Under the pieces are notes generated by a model, which did no database searches, was not told the DNA's origin, and worked only from the letters and a program-made list of their open reading frames with translations. Shown piece by piece: positions 7,931 through 15,934 of a stretch of DNA of 64,000 nt; position 1 is the first letter of the stretch, and every line of letters begins with the position of its first letter. The position numbers and the translations under genes are program-made. Source of the DNA: Bradyrhizobium mercantei (GTDB lineage Bacteria > Pseudomonadota > Alphaproteobacteria > Rhizobiales > Xanthobacteraceae); the NCBI RefSeq assembly GCF_001982635.1, contig NZ_MKFI01000001.1:1196891-1260890 (forward strand). The letters run 5' to 3'.

Positions 7931-8084
7931 CGGCCACGCCCAGGCAGACTTCACCCGGCAGAAGCTGCCGCCTGCGCGTCGTACGCGCGTGGCGTCGCCG
8001 CGATCTCCTTGAAATCACTGCGGCACAGTATGGCACGCCATTTGCTCCGCGATTGCAGCATTGCAACGGGGACTGCGCGCGCAG

Positions 8085-8423
8085 ATGACGTCGATCTCGG
8101 CCTTTGGATCGGTCACGGCCAGCATGACGACTGGCACGTTGAAGAAACCGCTGACCGCCGGCGCCAGCGGATCCACGCAAGCCTCCGGCGGCATCTCGCC
8201 CGACGAGACCGTCGAGCAGACGTTTCTCAAATACGCGCAGATGAGCCCGATGGACCGCATGCGCGCCAACATCCTCAAGAGCATGGGCCTGTCGGAAGAG
8301 GACCTGAAGAACATGACGCCGGGCCAGCGCGCCGCGGTCGAGCAGAAGATCAAGGAGCTGATCGAGCAGTCGTTCCAGAAGAACGCCGGCAAGGCCGGCC
8401 AGGCGGTCGACATCTCGGCATAG
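8085..8423 (+). CDS. Conserved hypothetical small protein
   Basis: A 112-residue product starting 'MTSISAFGSVTASMTTG'. The first half is Ser/Thr/Gly-rich and probably disordered. The second half is a helical segment with 'MSPMDRMRANILKSMGLSEE' and 'TPGQRAAVEQKIKELIEQSF'. I do not recognise a named domain. The helical end resembles small Bradyrhizobium proteins of unknown function. The ATG at 8085 is preferred; an in-frame TTG at 8061 would add eight residues. Confidence 0.6.
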   Translation: MTSISAFGSVTASMTTGTLKKPLTAGASGSTQASGGISPDETVEQTFLKYAQMSPMDRMRANILKSMGLSEEDLKNMTPGQRAAVEQKIKELIEQSFQKNAGKAGQAVDISA

Positions 8424-8474
8424 GCTGGCCGCGCGCCGACGCAGCCCCTCCGGATCCCATCGCCGAACCGAGCG

Positions 8475-8747
8475 TTAGATCGGATAACGCCATTTGAGCG
8501 CGCCTCGCACGAACACCAGAGCCACGACATCCACGAAGAACGCGAGCCAAAGCAACGCCGGAGTCGACCGAAGGCCGATGTGAATGATGCAACACGCCAA
8601 TCCGATCAGAACGGCAAGCAACGCAATCCACGTCCAGAACAGCGGCGAGCGGAAGATTCCGGTTGGAGCAGCATCAAGCAATCTGGAGCCGGATGGCGTT
8701 GGGGAAAACGAGCCCAACAGAGCTTCCAAGATCGCTTCCCAGTTCAT
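8475..8747 (-). CDS. Small two-helix membrane protein
   Basis: The 90-residue product has two strongly hydrophobic segments (about residues 36-56 and 62-82) separated by 'GLRST', after a polar N-terminus. No family is recognised. It lies alone on the minus strand between the small plus-strand gene ending at 8423 and the PAP2 gene. Confidence that it is a real gene is moderate; the support is length, hydropathy and lack of a competing reading. Confidence 0.45.
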   Translation of the reverse strand: MNWEAILEALLGSFSPTPSGSRLLDAAPTGIFRSPLFWTWIALLAVLIGLACCIIHIGLRSTPALLWLAFFVDVVALVFVRGALKWRYPI

Positions 8748-8851
8748 TGCCGCCCACTCTGCCTCTCACGTTTGTCGGAACCGTGGTTGGCAGGTTCAGC
8801 CTGAAAGCCGTCGCCTGCAACAAGCAGACGTAACCGCGAAGCGCCCCCGGC

Positions 8852-10036
8852 TCACGTCGCCGCCGGCGAAAGCTGCAACAGCAGCTTCGGTCGCGCATGC
8901 TCGGCCGGTGTGAGACGCGCACTCAGGCGGTTCACGGCATAGATCGATGCCGCCGCCACTGCCAAACCGGCCATGACATCGGCGAAGTAGTGACCGCCTC
9001 CGATAGGCGTTGCCGCCAGCATCACCGCATTCCAGATCAAGCCGACACCTCTCAGCCAACGGATCGGCCAGCAAGCCCACATGTACAGCGCTGCGGAAAC
9101 GGCGTGAAAGCTCGGAAACGTCAGCAGCGGCCCCAGTTCAAACGCATCGAGCAGCCTTGTCGTTCCGTTGCGGACGAGCGGCAGTTCTCTCAAGGTGTCG
9201 TAATAGACGCTCGGATCAATGTGCGAGTAATCTGCCGGCAGGAGCCCGAGTGTCCCGTAGACACCGGTGGCCGGAACCAGGGTCGAGATGCCGGTCGTCA
9301 CGATCAGGCCTGTCGTGAAAGCGAGCACCAGTTCAGCCGCGCGGCGACACTGGCCGACCATGCTGAGCAGGATCAGCACCCCGAAGAGCTGAGCCCAAAT
9401 GGAGTTGTAGGTCCTTGCGAGCACGCCGATCAGAGCCGGCCGATCGTTGACGAAATCCAGATAGGCGCGGAAATCCAGGCCAAGCAACCGGTCGAAGGCG
9501 AGCAGATTGGCATCCTGCATCGGCAGGTTCGCGGACGCCGCAATGTATCCGAGCGACGCGACCAGCACGGCGATGAGGACGATCTGCGGCAGGACGGACA
9601 GCGTCGCATAGACTCGCGGATCGCTGGAGGCCGACCTCATGTTGCGATACCCGAACGCTGCGTGGAAGCCGGCCACCCCTGCGACGATGAGGTAACCGCT
9701 GGCGCGCACCCGAAAGTCGGTGAGGAGGAGCGCGCACAGGAAGACGGCCAGGATCGCGGCGATCAGGATCCAGTTCAGCTGCAACAGTCGCTTGGCGACT
9801 GCGATGTCCACGTCCTCGCCCGCAATCGCTTGAGCGTCCGCCGGCTGCGACAGTGCAGGCCGACTCAGGTCGCTGCTGCGGTGGCGGGATCGGGGGGTGC
9901 GAATCTGCCCTGCTGTCGGACAGGCCCCCTCTGGAACATGAGTGTCGGCCGGCGATGCGATCCCTGGCGGGACAACCAACTCACTGTACATTACAACTGC
10001 CATTCCAGCGGGAACCTCGACACGAGACCCGCTCAT
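8852..10036 (-). CDS. PAP2-superfamily membrane phosphatase
   Basis: The 394-residue protein has several membrane helices and the PAP2 active-site pattern: 'TFPSFHAV' (equivalent to the PSGH motif) and 'GGHYFADVMAGLAVA' (the catalytic His/Asp motif). The upstream part has helices typical of inositol-phosphoryl-ceramide-synthase-like PAP2 proteins ('YNSIWAQLFGVLILLSMVGQ'). It probably dephosphorylates or transfers head groups of a lipid or polyprenyl phosphate at the membrane. The first 60 residues are polar, so a start inside them is possible. It is transcribed alone, and the substrate cannot be told. Confidence 0.8.
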   Translation of the reverse strand: MSGSRVEVPAGMAVVMYSELVVPPGIASPADTHVPEGACPTAGQIRTPRSRHRSSDLSRPALSQPADAQAIAGEDVDIAVAKRLLQLNWILIAAILAVFLCALLLTDFRVRASGYLIVAGVAGFHAAFGYRNMRSASSDPRVYATLSVLPQIVLIAVLVASLGYIAASANLPMQDANLLAFDRLLGLDFRAYLDFVNDRPALIGVLARTYNSIWAQLFGVLILLSMVGQCRRAAELVLAFTTGLIVTTGISTLVPATGVYGTLGLLPADYSHIDPSVYYDTLRELPLVRNGTTRLLDAFELGPLLTFPSFHAVSAALYMWACWPIRWLRGVGLIWNAVMLAATPIGGGHYFADVMAGLAVAAASIYAVNRLSARLTPAEHARPKLLLQLSPAAT

Positions 10037-10190
10037 TCCACAGCCGCAGGTTTAGCAGTCACGGGTTAAGTTGCGTCGGTACGCCGGTACAACCGGCGGC
10101 AGGCCGCGCGACTTTCATGTCCAATGGTGAACGATTTGTTTCACTCTATTTCCACAAACGGGCGTTGGGTTCCCGTGCACGGAGGCCGGA

Positions 10191-10694
10191 TTATCGAGCG
10201 AGTTCCAGCCGGTCGCTCAAGACTATGAAGACCTTGCCGTCGAAATCGTATCGCGCGACCTCGCGCATGCCGAGCCCGAGATGCGCCCTGAGCGAGCGTG
10301 GATTGTCCTCCCTGATGAAGAGGATCGCTTCGCGGCCGGGAAACGTCGCCTGAAGCTTCGCGTATAGCGCCGCGAGGACTCCGAGGCCGCGCGCGTCCGC
10401 AGCGACGCAAACCGGACCATACACATACGCATCAGGGCCGCCGGGCCACGCCTTCAGCATCGCCTGCACCGGCGCCGCCTCGTCAAATCCCCTCTCCGAC
10501 GTCAGGAGCGCGCCGAGCAACCTGCCCTGCTCGTCGGTCGCGATGACGATCGATTGCCGGCTTGCGATGTGCGCCTCGATCGCCTCGCGCGGCCAATGCC
10601 CGAGCAGCATGCCGCCGCGATCGGCGGAGTTGGCCTCAAGCAATGCCGAGATCGCTTCCGCGTCCGACGCTGTGGCGAGCATGGTCTTGATCAT
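10191..10694 (-). CDS. GNAT-family N-acetyltransferase
   Basis: The 167-residue protein has the GNAT order of elements: an N-terminal strand-helix start 'MLATASDAEAISALLEAN', a central sheet ('IATDEQGRLLGALLTSE'), the acetyl-CoA motif region 'VCVAADARGLGVLAALYAKL' (R/Q-x-x-G-x-G-like) and a C-terminal strand 'ARYDFDGKVFIVLS'. The acceptor substrate is unknown. It is a single gene between the PAP2 gene and the DUF1801 gene, all on the minus strand but with wide gaps. Confidence 0.82.
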   Translation of the reverse strand: MIKTMLATASDAEAISALLEANSADRGGMLLGHWPREAIEAHIASRQSIVIATDEQGRLLGALLTSERGFDEAAPVQAMLKAWPGGPDAYVYGPVCVAADARGLGVLAALYAKLQATFPGREAILFIREDNPRSLRAHLGLGMREVARYDFDGKVFIVLSDRLELAR

Positions 10695-10733
10695 CTGGGT
10701 TCGATCAGGTCAGCGGCCGCATGCCGGCGCGGC

Positions 10734-11165
10734 TCACGCCTTCTTCTTCGCGGTCGCGCGGGGACCCGCGGCCTGCTTCGCCGGCTTCTTCGCAGGTTTC
10801 CTGGATTTCGTCTGGTTGAGCTCGATCGCGGCACGTATGAGCGCCTTCAGCGCAGGGGCGTTGACCTTGTCGCCCTCGAACAGATCGATCGCGCGCCGCA
10901 CATTGCCCTCGAAGCCGGTGTTGAACAGCTTGTCGGGATCGGGAAGCTGGGCGCCATACATGAAGGTCAGCTTCACCTTACCCTTGTGGGCGTTGCCGAC
11001 CGCGATGATGCCGTCGCGCGACCACACCGGGCTGCCCATCCACTTCCACTCCTCGATGATCTCGGAGTCGGCGGCGAGGATGCTCTTGCGCAGGCTGGCG
11101 AGCGTGTTGCCGCGCCAGTCGGTGAGATCCTCGATCATCTGGTCGATCCGTTCAGATGCCGTCAT
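10734..11165 (-). CDS. DUF1801 domain protein
   Basis: A 143-residue product starting 'MTASERIDQMIEDLTDWRG', with the DUF1801 pattern 'EEWKWMGSPVWSRDGIIAVG', 'KVKLTFMYGAQLPDP' and 'LFNTGFEGNVRRAIDL'. This small fold is widespread and of unknown biochemical role. The C-terminus is a Lys/Pro/Ala-rich tail ('KSRKPAKKPAKQA') that resembles nucleic-acid-binding tails. The ATG at 11165 is preferred over an in-frame start at 11198, because GAGCGCGAGG lies just before it. Confidence 0.8.
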   Translation of the reverse strand: MTASERIDQMIEDLTDWRGNTLASLRKSILAADSEIIEEWKWMGSPVWSRDGIIAVGNAHKGKVKLTFMYGAQLPDPDKLFNTGFEGNVRRAIDLFEGDKVNAPALKALIRAAIELNQTKSRKPAKKPAKQAAGPRATAKKKA

Positions 11166-11198
11166 TGCTGCCTCGCGCTCCCTGCCCTGCCTATGCAA

Positions 11199-11432
11199 TC
11201 ACGTTTGTGATGCCATCGTCGATCCCTCACGCTCGCGACGCGGCGTGAGATAGGGCAAGGCGAATAGATACAGGCCACTGAGCAGCATGGGGATCAACGG
11301 GAACAGCGCCAGCAGGCCGATCCAGACCGCCTGTTGCTGCAGGACCATGGCGACGATGTTGATGATGACCGCGACCGTGAAGACGATCGAGAGCCAGCGG
11401 TGAATTTGTCTGATCCAGTTGTTCCAGTTCAT
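11199..11432 (-). CDS. Small two-helix membrane protein
   Basis: A 77-residue protein beginning 'MNWNNWIRQIHRWLSIVFTV', with two hydrophobic helices (about 13-33 and 37-58) and a basic C-terminal tail. The start at 11432 is set by CAGGAGG six bases before the ATG. The 'IHRWLSIVFTVAVIIN' start is like that of many short conserved rhizobial membrane proteins. No role can be assigned. Confidence 0.7.
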   Translation of the reverse strand: MNWNNWIRQIHRWLSIVFTVAVIINIVAMVLQQQAVWIGLLALFPLIPMLLSGLYLFALPYLTPRREREGSTMASQT

Positions 11433-11460
11433 GTGACCTCCTGTTTGCGTGAGTACGATC

Positions 11461-11582
11461 GTCATTGTGAGCTACCCGATCGGCGCGAAGCGCCGCCGGA
11501 TGACAGGCTCCGCGAAGCAATCCGTCGCTCCACACATGCGGATGCATGGATTGCTTCGTCGCTACCGCTCCTCGCAATGACG
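11461..11582. repeat. Dispersed repeat (CGTCATTG ends, type A)
   Basis: The element is bounded by GTCATTGtGAG and CTCGCAATGACG in opposite orientation and contains GAAGCAATCC and GGATTGCTTCG around the middle. The same arrangement is found at 58861-58947, so these are two copies of one dispersed palindromic element. It lies in the gap between the small membrane gene and the SRPBCC gene. Confidence 0.8.
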
Positions 11583-11623
11583 GGGATGGCTCTGCGTACG
11601 AAATTGCTGCGGTACGCAGGCCG

Positions 11624-12055
11624 TCACTCCGGCCGTGCCATCAGCTGATCGAGATTCTCGAGGAACTGCTTCCACCCGGCATGGGCGCCGCCATAGGCCT
11701 GCTTCTGATGCGGCTGGAAGCCGGACTGCTCGACGCGCAGATGGGTGCCGCGCGCGGTCGGCGTCAGCGTGAAGACGACCACGCTCTCGAGATTGTAGGC
11801 CGCATCCGCATGCGCGAAATTCCAGGTGTAGGACAGCGTCTTGTGCGGCTCGACGGTGAGCACCTTGCAGTCCAGCACGCCGCCCCACTCGCCGCGCAGA
11901 TTGAAGCTGTGCCCGACCTCGGGCTTGAAGTCGTTCTTCATCAGCCACTCCTCCATCAGATGCGGTTGCGTCAGCGCGCGCCAGAGCTTTTCCGGGGGAT
12001 GGGGAAATTCACGTTCGACGATTGCGGAGCGCGTTTCAGCGGTGGTTTTGTTCAT
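11624..12055 (-). CDS. SRPBCC (AHSA1-like) domain protein
   Basis: The 143-residue protein has the AHSA1/SRPBCC pattern: 'IVEREFPHPPEKLWRALTQP', 'EEWLMKNDFKPEVGHSFNLR', 'TYTWNF', and the C-terminal 'WKQFLENLDQLMARPE'. These helix-grip folds bind small hydrophobic ligands or act as co-chaperone domains. Its start overlaps the stop of the upstream ArsR gene by 4 bases, forming the common ArsR-SRPBCC pair in which the regulator controls its partner. The ligand is unknown. Confidence 0.9.
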   Translation of the reverse strand: MNKTTAETRSAIVEREFPHPPEKLWRALTQPHLMEEWLMKNDFKPEVGHSFNLRGEWGGVLDCKVLTVEPHKTLSYTWNFAHADAAYNLESVVVFTLTPTARGTHLRVEQSGFQPHQKQAYGGAHAGWKQFLENLDQLMARPE

Positions 12056-12375
12056 TGGTCCATCCTTTTGAGAAGATCTTCGAGGTGGTCGAACCGGTTC
12101 TGCCAGAAGCCCGCCATCTGGCTGGTCCAGTCGATCAGCGGCGCCAGCGCGCCGAGCTGCGCGCTGTAATGGGTCTGCCTTCCTTCATGGCGATCGCGCA
12201 CCAGCCCGGCCTGCTTCAGCACGCCGAGATGCTTCGACACCGCCGGCTGCGAAATGCTCGCCCGCGCCGTCAGCGCCCCGACAGTCTGCTCGCCCTCGCG
12301 GCACAAGCGCTCGAAGATGGCCCGGCGGGTCGGGTCGGCGAGGGTTCGAAACAGGATGTCGTGAGCGTCTGGCAT
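12052..12375 (-). CDS. ArsR-family transcriptional regulator
   Basis: A 107-residue winged-helix protein with 'LFRTLADPTRRAIFERL', 'LTARASISQPAVSKHLGVLK' (recognition helix) and 'GLVRDRHEGRQTHYSAQ'. It has no metal-binding ELCVCDL-type cysteine motif, so metal sensing is unlikely; it belongs with the ArsR proteins that pair with SRPBCC genes. Three similar 16-base inverted repeats lie upstream (12385, 12411, 12521) and are candidate autoregulatory operators. Confidence 0.93.
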   Translation of the reverse strand: MPDAHDILFRTLADPTRRAIFERLCREGEQTVGALTARASISQPAVSKHLGVLKQAGLVRDRHEGRQTHYSAQLGALAPLIDWTSQMAGFWQNRFDHLEDLLKRMDQ

Positions 12376-12384
12376 TTGCGATCA

Positions 12385-12400
12385 ATAACCCGTTGGTTAT
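12385..12400. promoter_or_regulatory. Candidate ArsR operator 1
   Basis: A perfect 6-base inverted repeat, ATAACC-CGTT-GGTTAT, ten bases upstream of the ArsR start. Two related copies follow at 12411-12426 and 12521-12536, which argues against chance. Confidence 0.6.
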
Positions 12401-12410
12401 GGGTTTATCT

Positions 12411-12426
12411 ATAGCCAGCCAGTTAT
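12411..12426. promoter_or_regulatory. Candidate ArsR operator 2
   Basis: ATAGCC-AGCC-AGTTAT is an imperfect copy of the inverted repeat at 12385, with the same 6-4-6 spacing. It starts 26 bases (two and a half helical turns) from the first copy. Confidence 0.5.
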
Positions 12427-12520
12427 GGATGAGTCAACCGAAAAGTTCGGCAATTCGATTTCAGCCGAGATATTTGGCTTTTCACCCAAATTCCGTCAGT
12501 TGACCCGCCCCCGGTCTCTC

Positions 12521-12536
12521 ATAGCCCGTGGGTTAT
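12521..12536. promoter_or_regulatory. Candidate ArsR operator 3
   Basis: ATAGCC-CGTG-GGTTAT is a third copy of the 6-4-6 inverted repeat, 136 bases from the first. It could support looping, or control a divergent transcript that I cannot identify. Confidence 0.45.
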
Positions 12537-12630
12537 GCACCAGCACATTTTGCCCGACGTCTCAGACAAATCATGTCGCGAGAATGCGGAAGTGCGGATG
12601 TATGATTCCCAAGCCCCGCTGCACACTCAC

Positions 12631-12830
12631 CGTCGTCCCGGCGAAGGCCGGGACCCAAAACCACGAATGCGAATTGTTGTGCGATGCTGGGGCCACAGCC
12701 CTCTTTAACAACACGACCTTGTGGTTATGGGTCCCTGCTCCCGTGCGCAATTGCGCACTAGGCAGGGACGCAGATCGGGATACAGGCCGCGCCACACATT
12801 CGGTGTCATCCTGGCGAAAGCCAGGACGAC
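12631..12830. repeat. Dispersed palindromic repeats (type B)
   Basis: This gap between arsR and the carbonic anhydrase gene holds a mosaic of short hairpins: CGTCCCGGCGAAGGCCGGGACC near 12633, GGTTATGGGTCCCTGC near 12724, GCAATTGCGC near 12757, and GTCATCCTGGCGAAAGCCAGGACGAC at 12804-12830 (described by its arms TCCTGGC and GCCAGGA). The first two elements recur at 13751-13873. No convincing coding sequence is seen between 12376 and 12965. Confidence 0.75.
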
Positions 12831-12965
12831 ATGTGGAGAAGGTCGCGATCAATCTCGACGCAATCGGACTGTCAGCGCGAGCGCATGAATACCTGTCGTT
12901 GCGAAGGCACGGCGCTTGACCTACAAATATTGCGCGGACGCGGTCCCTGTTCACGGAGAACCTTG

Positions 12966-13718
12966 ATGTGCCAGCTCTGCGACGCCACTCCTCCCAGCCA
13001 AACCTCCCGGCGCCATTTCCTCGCTGCCGCGGTGTGCACCGCCGCCAGCCTCGCCGTCGCGCCGCTGGTGTCCGCCAAAGAGACCAAGCCGCCGCCGAAG
13101 CCGCAGAACGTGCTGCCGCCGGACGCCGCGCTCGACCGGCTGGTGAAGGGCAATCTCCGTTACGTCGAGGGCGTTTCGCGACGGCATGATTTCAAGCACG
13201 AGCGCGAGGCGCTGGCCGGCGGACAGAATCCGTTCGCCGGCATTTTGAGTTGCGCGGACTCCCGCATCGCACCGGAATACGCGTTCGACACCGGCCGCGG
13301 CGATCTGTTCGTCTGCCGCGTCGCCGGCAATTTCGCCAGCGACGAGATGGTCGCGAGCCTCGAATATGCGCAGTCCGTGCTCAACGTGCCGCTGTTCATG
13401 GTGCTCGGCCATGACAGTTGCGGTGCGGTCGACGCCGCGATCAAGTCGCTGAAGGACAACACCACCCTGCCCGGCCATCTGCCCTCGCTGGTCACTGCGC
13501 TCGCGCCGGCGGTGAAGGCGACCGAGGGCAAGCCGGGCGACCGGCTCGCCAACGCCATCAGGCAAAACGTCATCGACAACGTCGCGAAGCTGAAATCCGC
13601 AACGCCGATCCTCAGCGCCGCGGTCGATCAGGGCAAGCTCAGGGTCGTCGGCGCGGTCTATCGGCTGGCCGATGGCAAGGTCGAACTGGTCACGGACGCC
13701 AAGCGGCCGGCGATGTGA
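12966..13718 (+). CDS. Tat-exported beta-class carbonic anhydrase
   Basis: Beta-carbonic anhydrases interconvert CO2 and bicarbonate with a Cys2-His zinc site. The 250-residue product shows the zinc and active-site motif 'SCADSR' and the second zinc pair in 'VLGHDSCGAV', plus 'DLFVCRVAGNFA'. The N-terminus carries a twin-arginine signal, 'SRRHFLAAAVCTAASLAVA', which predicts export to the periplasm. The start at 12966 places this signal near the N-terminus; reading further upstream would run into repeat sequence. It is a single gene flanked on both sides by dispersed repeats. Confidence 0.93.
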   Translation: MCQLCDATPPSQTSRRHFLAAAVCTAASLAVAPLVSAKETKPPPKPQNVLPPDAALDRLVKGNLRYVEGVSRRHDFKHEREALAGGQNPFAGILSCADSRIAPEYAFDTGRGDLFVCRVAGNFASDEMVASLEYAQSVLNVPLFMVLGHDSCGAVDAAIKSLKDNTTLPGHLPSLVTALAPAVKATEGKPGDRLANAIRQNVIDNVAKLKSATPILSAAVDQGKLRVVGAVYRLADGKVELVTDAKRPAM

Positions 13719-13750
13719 AGGTCAGGCGAACGTCAAGCCGCACAGTTGGT

Positions 13751-13873
13751 GTCGTCCCTGCGAAAGCAGGGACCCATACTCCGCGGCCGCTGTCGCGAAC
13801 GCCGCTCGTCGTTCCGGCGACGCGCAACGATCGGCATTCGTGGTTATGGGTCCCTGCTTTCGCAGGGACGACA
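13751..13873. repeat. Dispersed palindromic repeat (type B)
   Basis: The ends are GTCGTCCCTGCGAAAGCAGG and CCTGCTTTCGCAGGGACGAC, an inverted pair, with a variable core. The right half has GTGGTTATGGGTCCCTGC, also found in the copy near 12721. It fills most of the gap between the carbonic anhydrase and hydratase genes, and its hairpins could terminate both convergent transcripts. Confidence 0.8.
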
Positions 13874-13915
13874 TCTCTTATGTGGAGACGGGCTCGCGAC
13901 GACGACAGAGCTCCG

Positions 13916-14701
13916 TTAGGTGAACGCCGCTTCCACCTTGCCGAGCCCATCGAGCTCCATCACGACCGTATCGCCCGCCTTGAGCCACACCGTCTTGACC
14001 AGGCTGCCGGTCATGACGATCTGGCCGGCATGCAGGCCACGGCCTTCGGCGGCGAGATGATTGGCGAGCCAGGCAAGCGCGTTGTGCGGATGCCCCAGCA
14101 CGTCGGCACCGGTGCCGCGCCCCTCCTCCTTGCCGTTGACGATCGCTCGCCCCGCGACCTCGCGCAGATCGGGCGCGGTGATGCGCGGCACGGCTTCTCC
14201 CAGCACGCAGCCGGCGGCGAAGAAATCGTCGGCGATCAGCGTCGGCGCGCCCAGCGTCTCCCATTTGACGTAGCGGTCGTCGACGATCTCGATCGCGGGA
14301 TAGTAGGCCTCGATCGCCTCCGCCACCCATTCGGCGGTGAACGGCGCTTCGCCCGGCGCAAGATTGCGTGCCAGCCGCACCGCGATCTCGCACTCGACGC
14401 CGACATGGACGAAATCGGCCGCCGGCAATTTCACGCCGCTGTCATGCACGACCTTCTCGAACACGCCGCCGCCGCAGGGATGCGGGATATTGATATATTC
14501 CTGCATCACCGCGCTGGTGCAGCCGATCTTGTAACCGACCAGGCTGCCGACCTGCTCCAGCAGCAAATCGTGCAGCGCATATTGCACGCGGTAGCCCTCG
14601 GCCTCGTCGCGCGGCACGACGTCTTTCGGAAGCGCCTTGAGCGGCGCGCGACTGCGGCGCGCTGCGGCGATCGCCTTTGCGGCCGCGAGGATCCGTTCCA
14701 T
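13916..14701 (-). CDS. 2-keto-4-pentenoate hydratase family protein
   Basis: The 261-residue protein has the hydratase/decarboxylase layout of the fumarylacetoacetase superfamily: 'VGYKIGCTSAVMQEYINIP', 'HVGVECEIAVRLARNL', 'AYYPAIEIVDDRYVKWETLG', 'GHPHNALAWLANHLA' and 'IVMTGSLVKTVWLKAGDTV'. The Glu pair in 'VECEIA' fits the divalent-metal site. Such enzymes hydrate 2-hydroxypenta-2,4-dienoate in meta-cleavage of aromatics, but no other ring-cleavage genes are in the window, so the substrate is unsure. Single minus-strand gene, 110 bases after the epimerase gene. Confidence 0.85.
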   Translation of the reverse strand: MERILAAAKAIAAARRSRAPLKALPKDVVPRDEAEGYRVQYALHDLLLEQVGSLVGYKIGCTSAVMQEYINIPHPCGGGVFEKVVHDSGVKLPAADFVHVGVECEIAVRLARNLAPGEAPFTAEWVAEAIEAYYPAIEIVDDRYVKWETLGAPTLIADDFFAAGCVLGEAVPRITAPDLREVAGRAIVNGKEEGRGTGADVLGHPHNALAWLANHLAAEGRGLHAGQIVMTGSLVKTVWLKAGDTVVMELDGLGKVEAAFT

Positions 14702-14811
14702 CTGCGCAGCCTCCCTGTTGTTCTCGGCGGCGCGGTGGCGCCTCTCGTCTGCTCACGGCAATTCAGCACTCGCCAACGCGTCTGGCAAGCGCGCTGGACG
14801 GGGAGCAGCCC

Positions 14812-15840
14812 TCAGGCCTTGACCAGGCCAAGCCTGATCAGGCTCTCCGCGGTCGCGAGGATCATCTCCTCATTGCCGCGCGGGCGCCAGCCGAGCAGGC
14901 TTTGCGCCTTGGCGCTGGTCGAGCGGCGCACCTTGCCGAGCAGCGGCAGGGCGGCGCGGGCCAGCGGATTGCGCCGCGCGGCGAGCCGCATCGCCCAATC
15001 CGGCGCCTGGAACCGCGGCACACGGTGCGCCTTGCCGCCGAGTTTCCTGCGCAGCAGGCGGGCCACCTGCAGCACCGACATGGTGTCGCCGGCGACCGCC
15101 AGGAAGCGCTCGCCCTTGGCCTTGGGCGAGGTCATGGCGCGCAGATGCAGGTCGGCGACATCGCGCACGTCGACGAGGCCGAAATGGATCCGCGGCACCG
15201 CCGGCATCGCGCCATCGAGCAGCGCCTTGATGATGCCGATCGATTCCGAGAAATCGGCACCGAGCGCCGGGCCGAACACCGCGGTCGGATTGACCACGGC
15301 AAGCTCGAGCCCATTGCCCTCGCGCGCGACGAAATCCCAGGCGGCGCGCTCGGCCAGCGTCTTGGATTTCGGATAAGCCTGCACGTCGGGCCCCTGGAGA
15401 TTGGTCCAGACCGTCTCGTCGAACGGCGCCGCTTGCGGCGGATGGCCATAACCGATCGCGGCAAACGACGACGTCACGACGACGCGCTTCACGCCGGCGT
15501 CGCGTGCCGCGCGCAGCACCCGCAGCGTGCCTTCCCGCGCCGGGACGATCAGCTCGTTCTCGTCCTCGGGCACATTGGAGCCGAGCGGCGATGCGACATG
15601 CAGCACGTAATCGCACCCGGCGGCCGCCTCGCGCCAGCCGTCGTCGCGCGTGAGGTCGGCGGTGACAAAGCCGACCTGGTCGGCCGTCCGCGCGCCGCCC
15701 TCACGCAGCATCGCGATCACATCCTTGCTGCGATCCGGATTGCGCAGCGTGGTTCGCACCGCATGCCCGTCGGCCAGCAGCTGCAGGATCGTATGCACGC
15801 CGATGAAACCCGATCCGCCCGTGACCAAAACCATGCTCAT
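14812..15840 (-). CDS. NAD-dependent epimerase/reductase (extended SDR)
   Basis: The 342-residue protein starts with the extended-SDR nucleotide-binding motif 'VLVTGGSGFIGVHTILQLL' and has the 'YPKSKTLAE' active-site Tyr-x-x-x-Lys and a preceding 'VVTSSFAAIG'. This pattern matches dihydroflavonol-4-reductase/cinnamoyl-CoA-reductase-like proteins that reduce aldehydes or ketones. The start at 15840 has GGAAGAGGG before it; longer readings have no support. A HxlR regulator gene is divergent, 94 bases away, and probably controls it. Confidence 0.88.
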   Translation of the reverse strand: MSMVLVTGGSGFIGVHTILQLLADGHAVRTTLRNPDRSKDVIAMLREGGARTADQVGFVTADLTRDDGWREAAAGCDYVLHVASPLGSNVPEDENELIVPAREGTLRVLRAARDAGVKRVVVTSSFAAIGYGHPPQAAPFDETVWTNLQGPDVQAYPKSKTLAERAAWDFVAREGNGLELAVVNPTAVFGPALGADFSESIGIIKALLDGAMPAVPRIHFGLVDVRDVADLHLRAMTSPKAKGERFLAVAGDTMSVLQVARLLRRKLGGKAHRVPRFQAPDWAMRLAARRNPLARAALPLLGKVRRSTSAKAQSLLGWRPRGNEEMILATAESLIRLGLVKA

Positions 15841-15934
15841 GTCGCTGCCCTCTTCCTGGTTCGGCGGGTCCGGAATTGCGCCGCCCACCCTGCACAGGCC
15901 GCATCTGGTCACTATCTCTGTTCGAGCAAGTAGG

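Noticed and set aside
13418..15376. 652-codon plus-strand frame over carbonic anhydrase, repeat and hydratase genes.
   Set aside because: It runs through a dispersed repeat and antisense to two genes with clear families.
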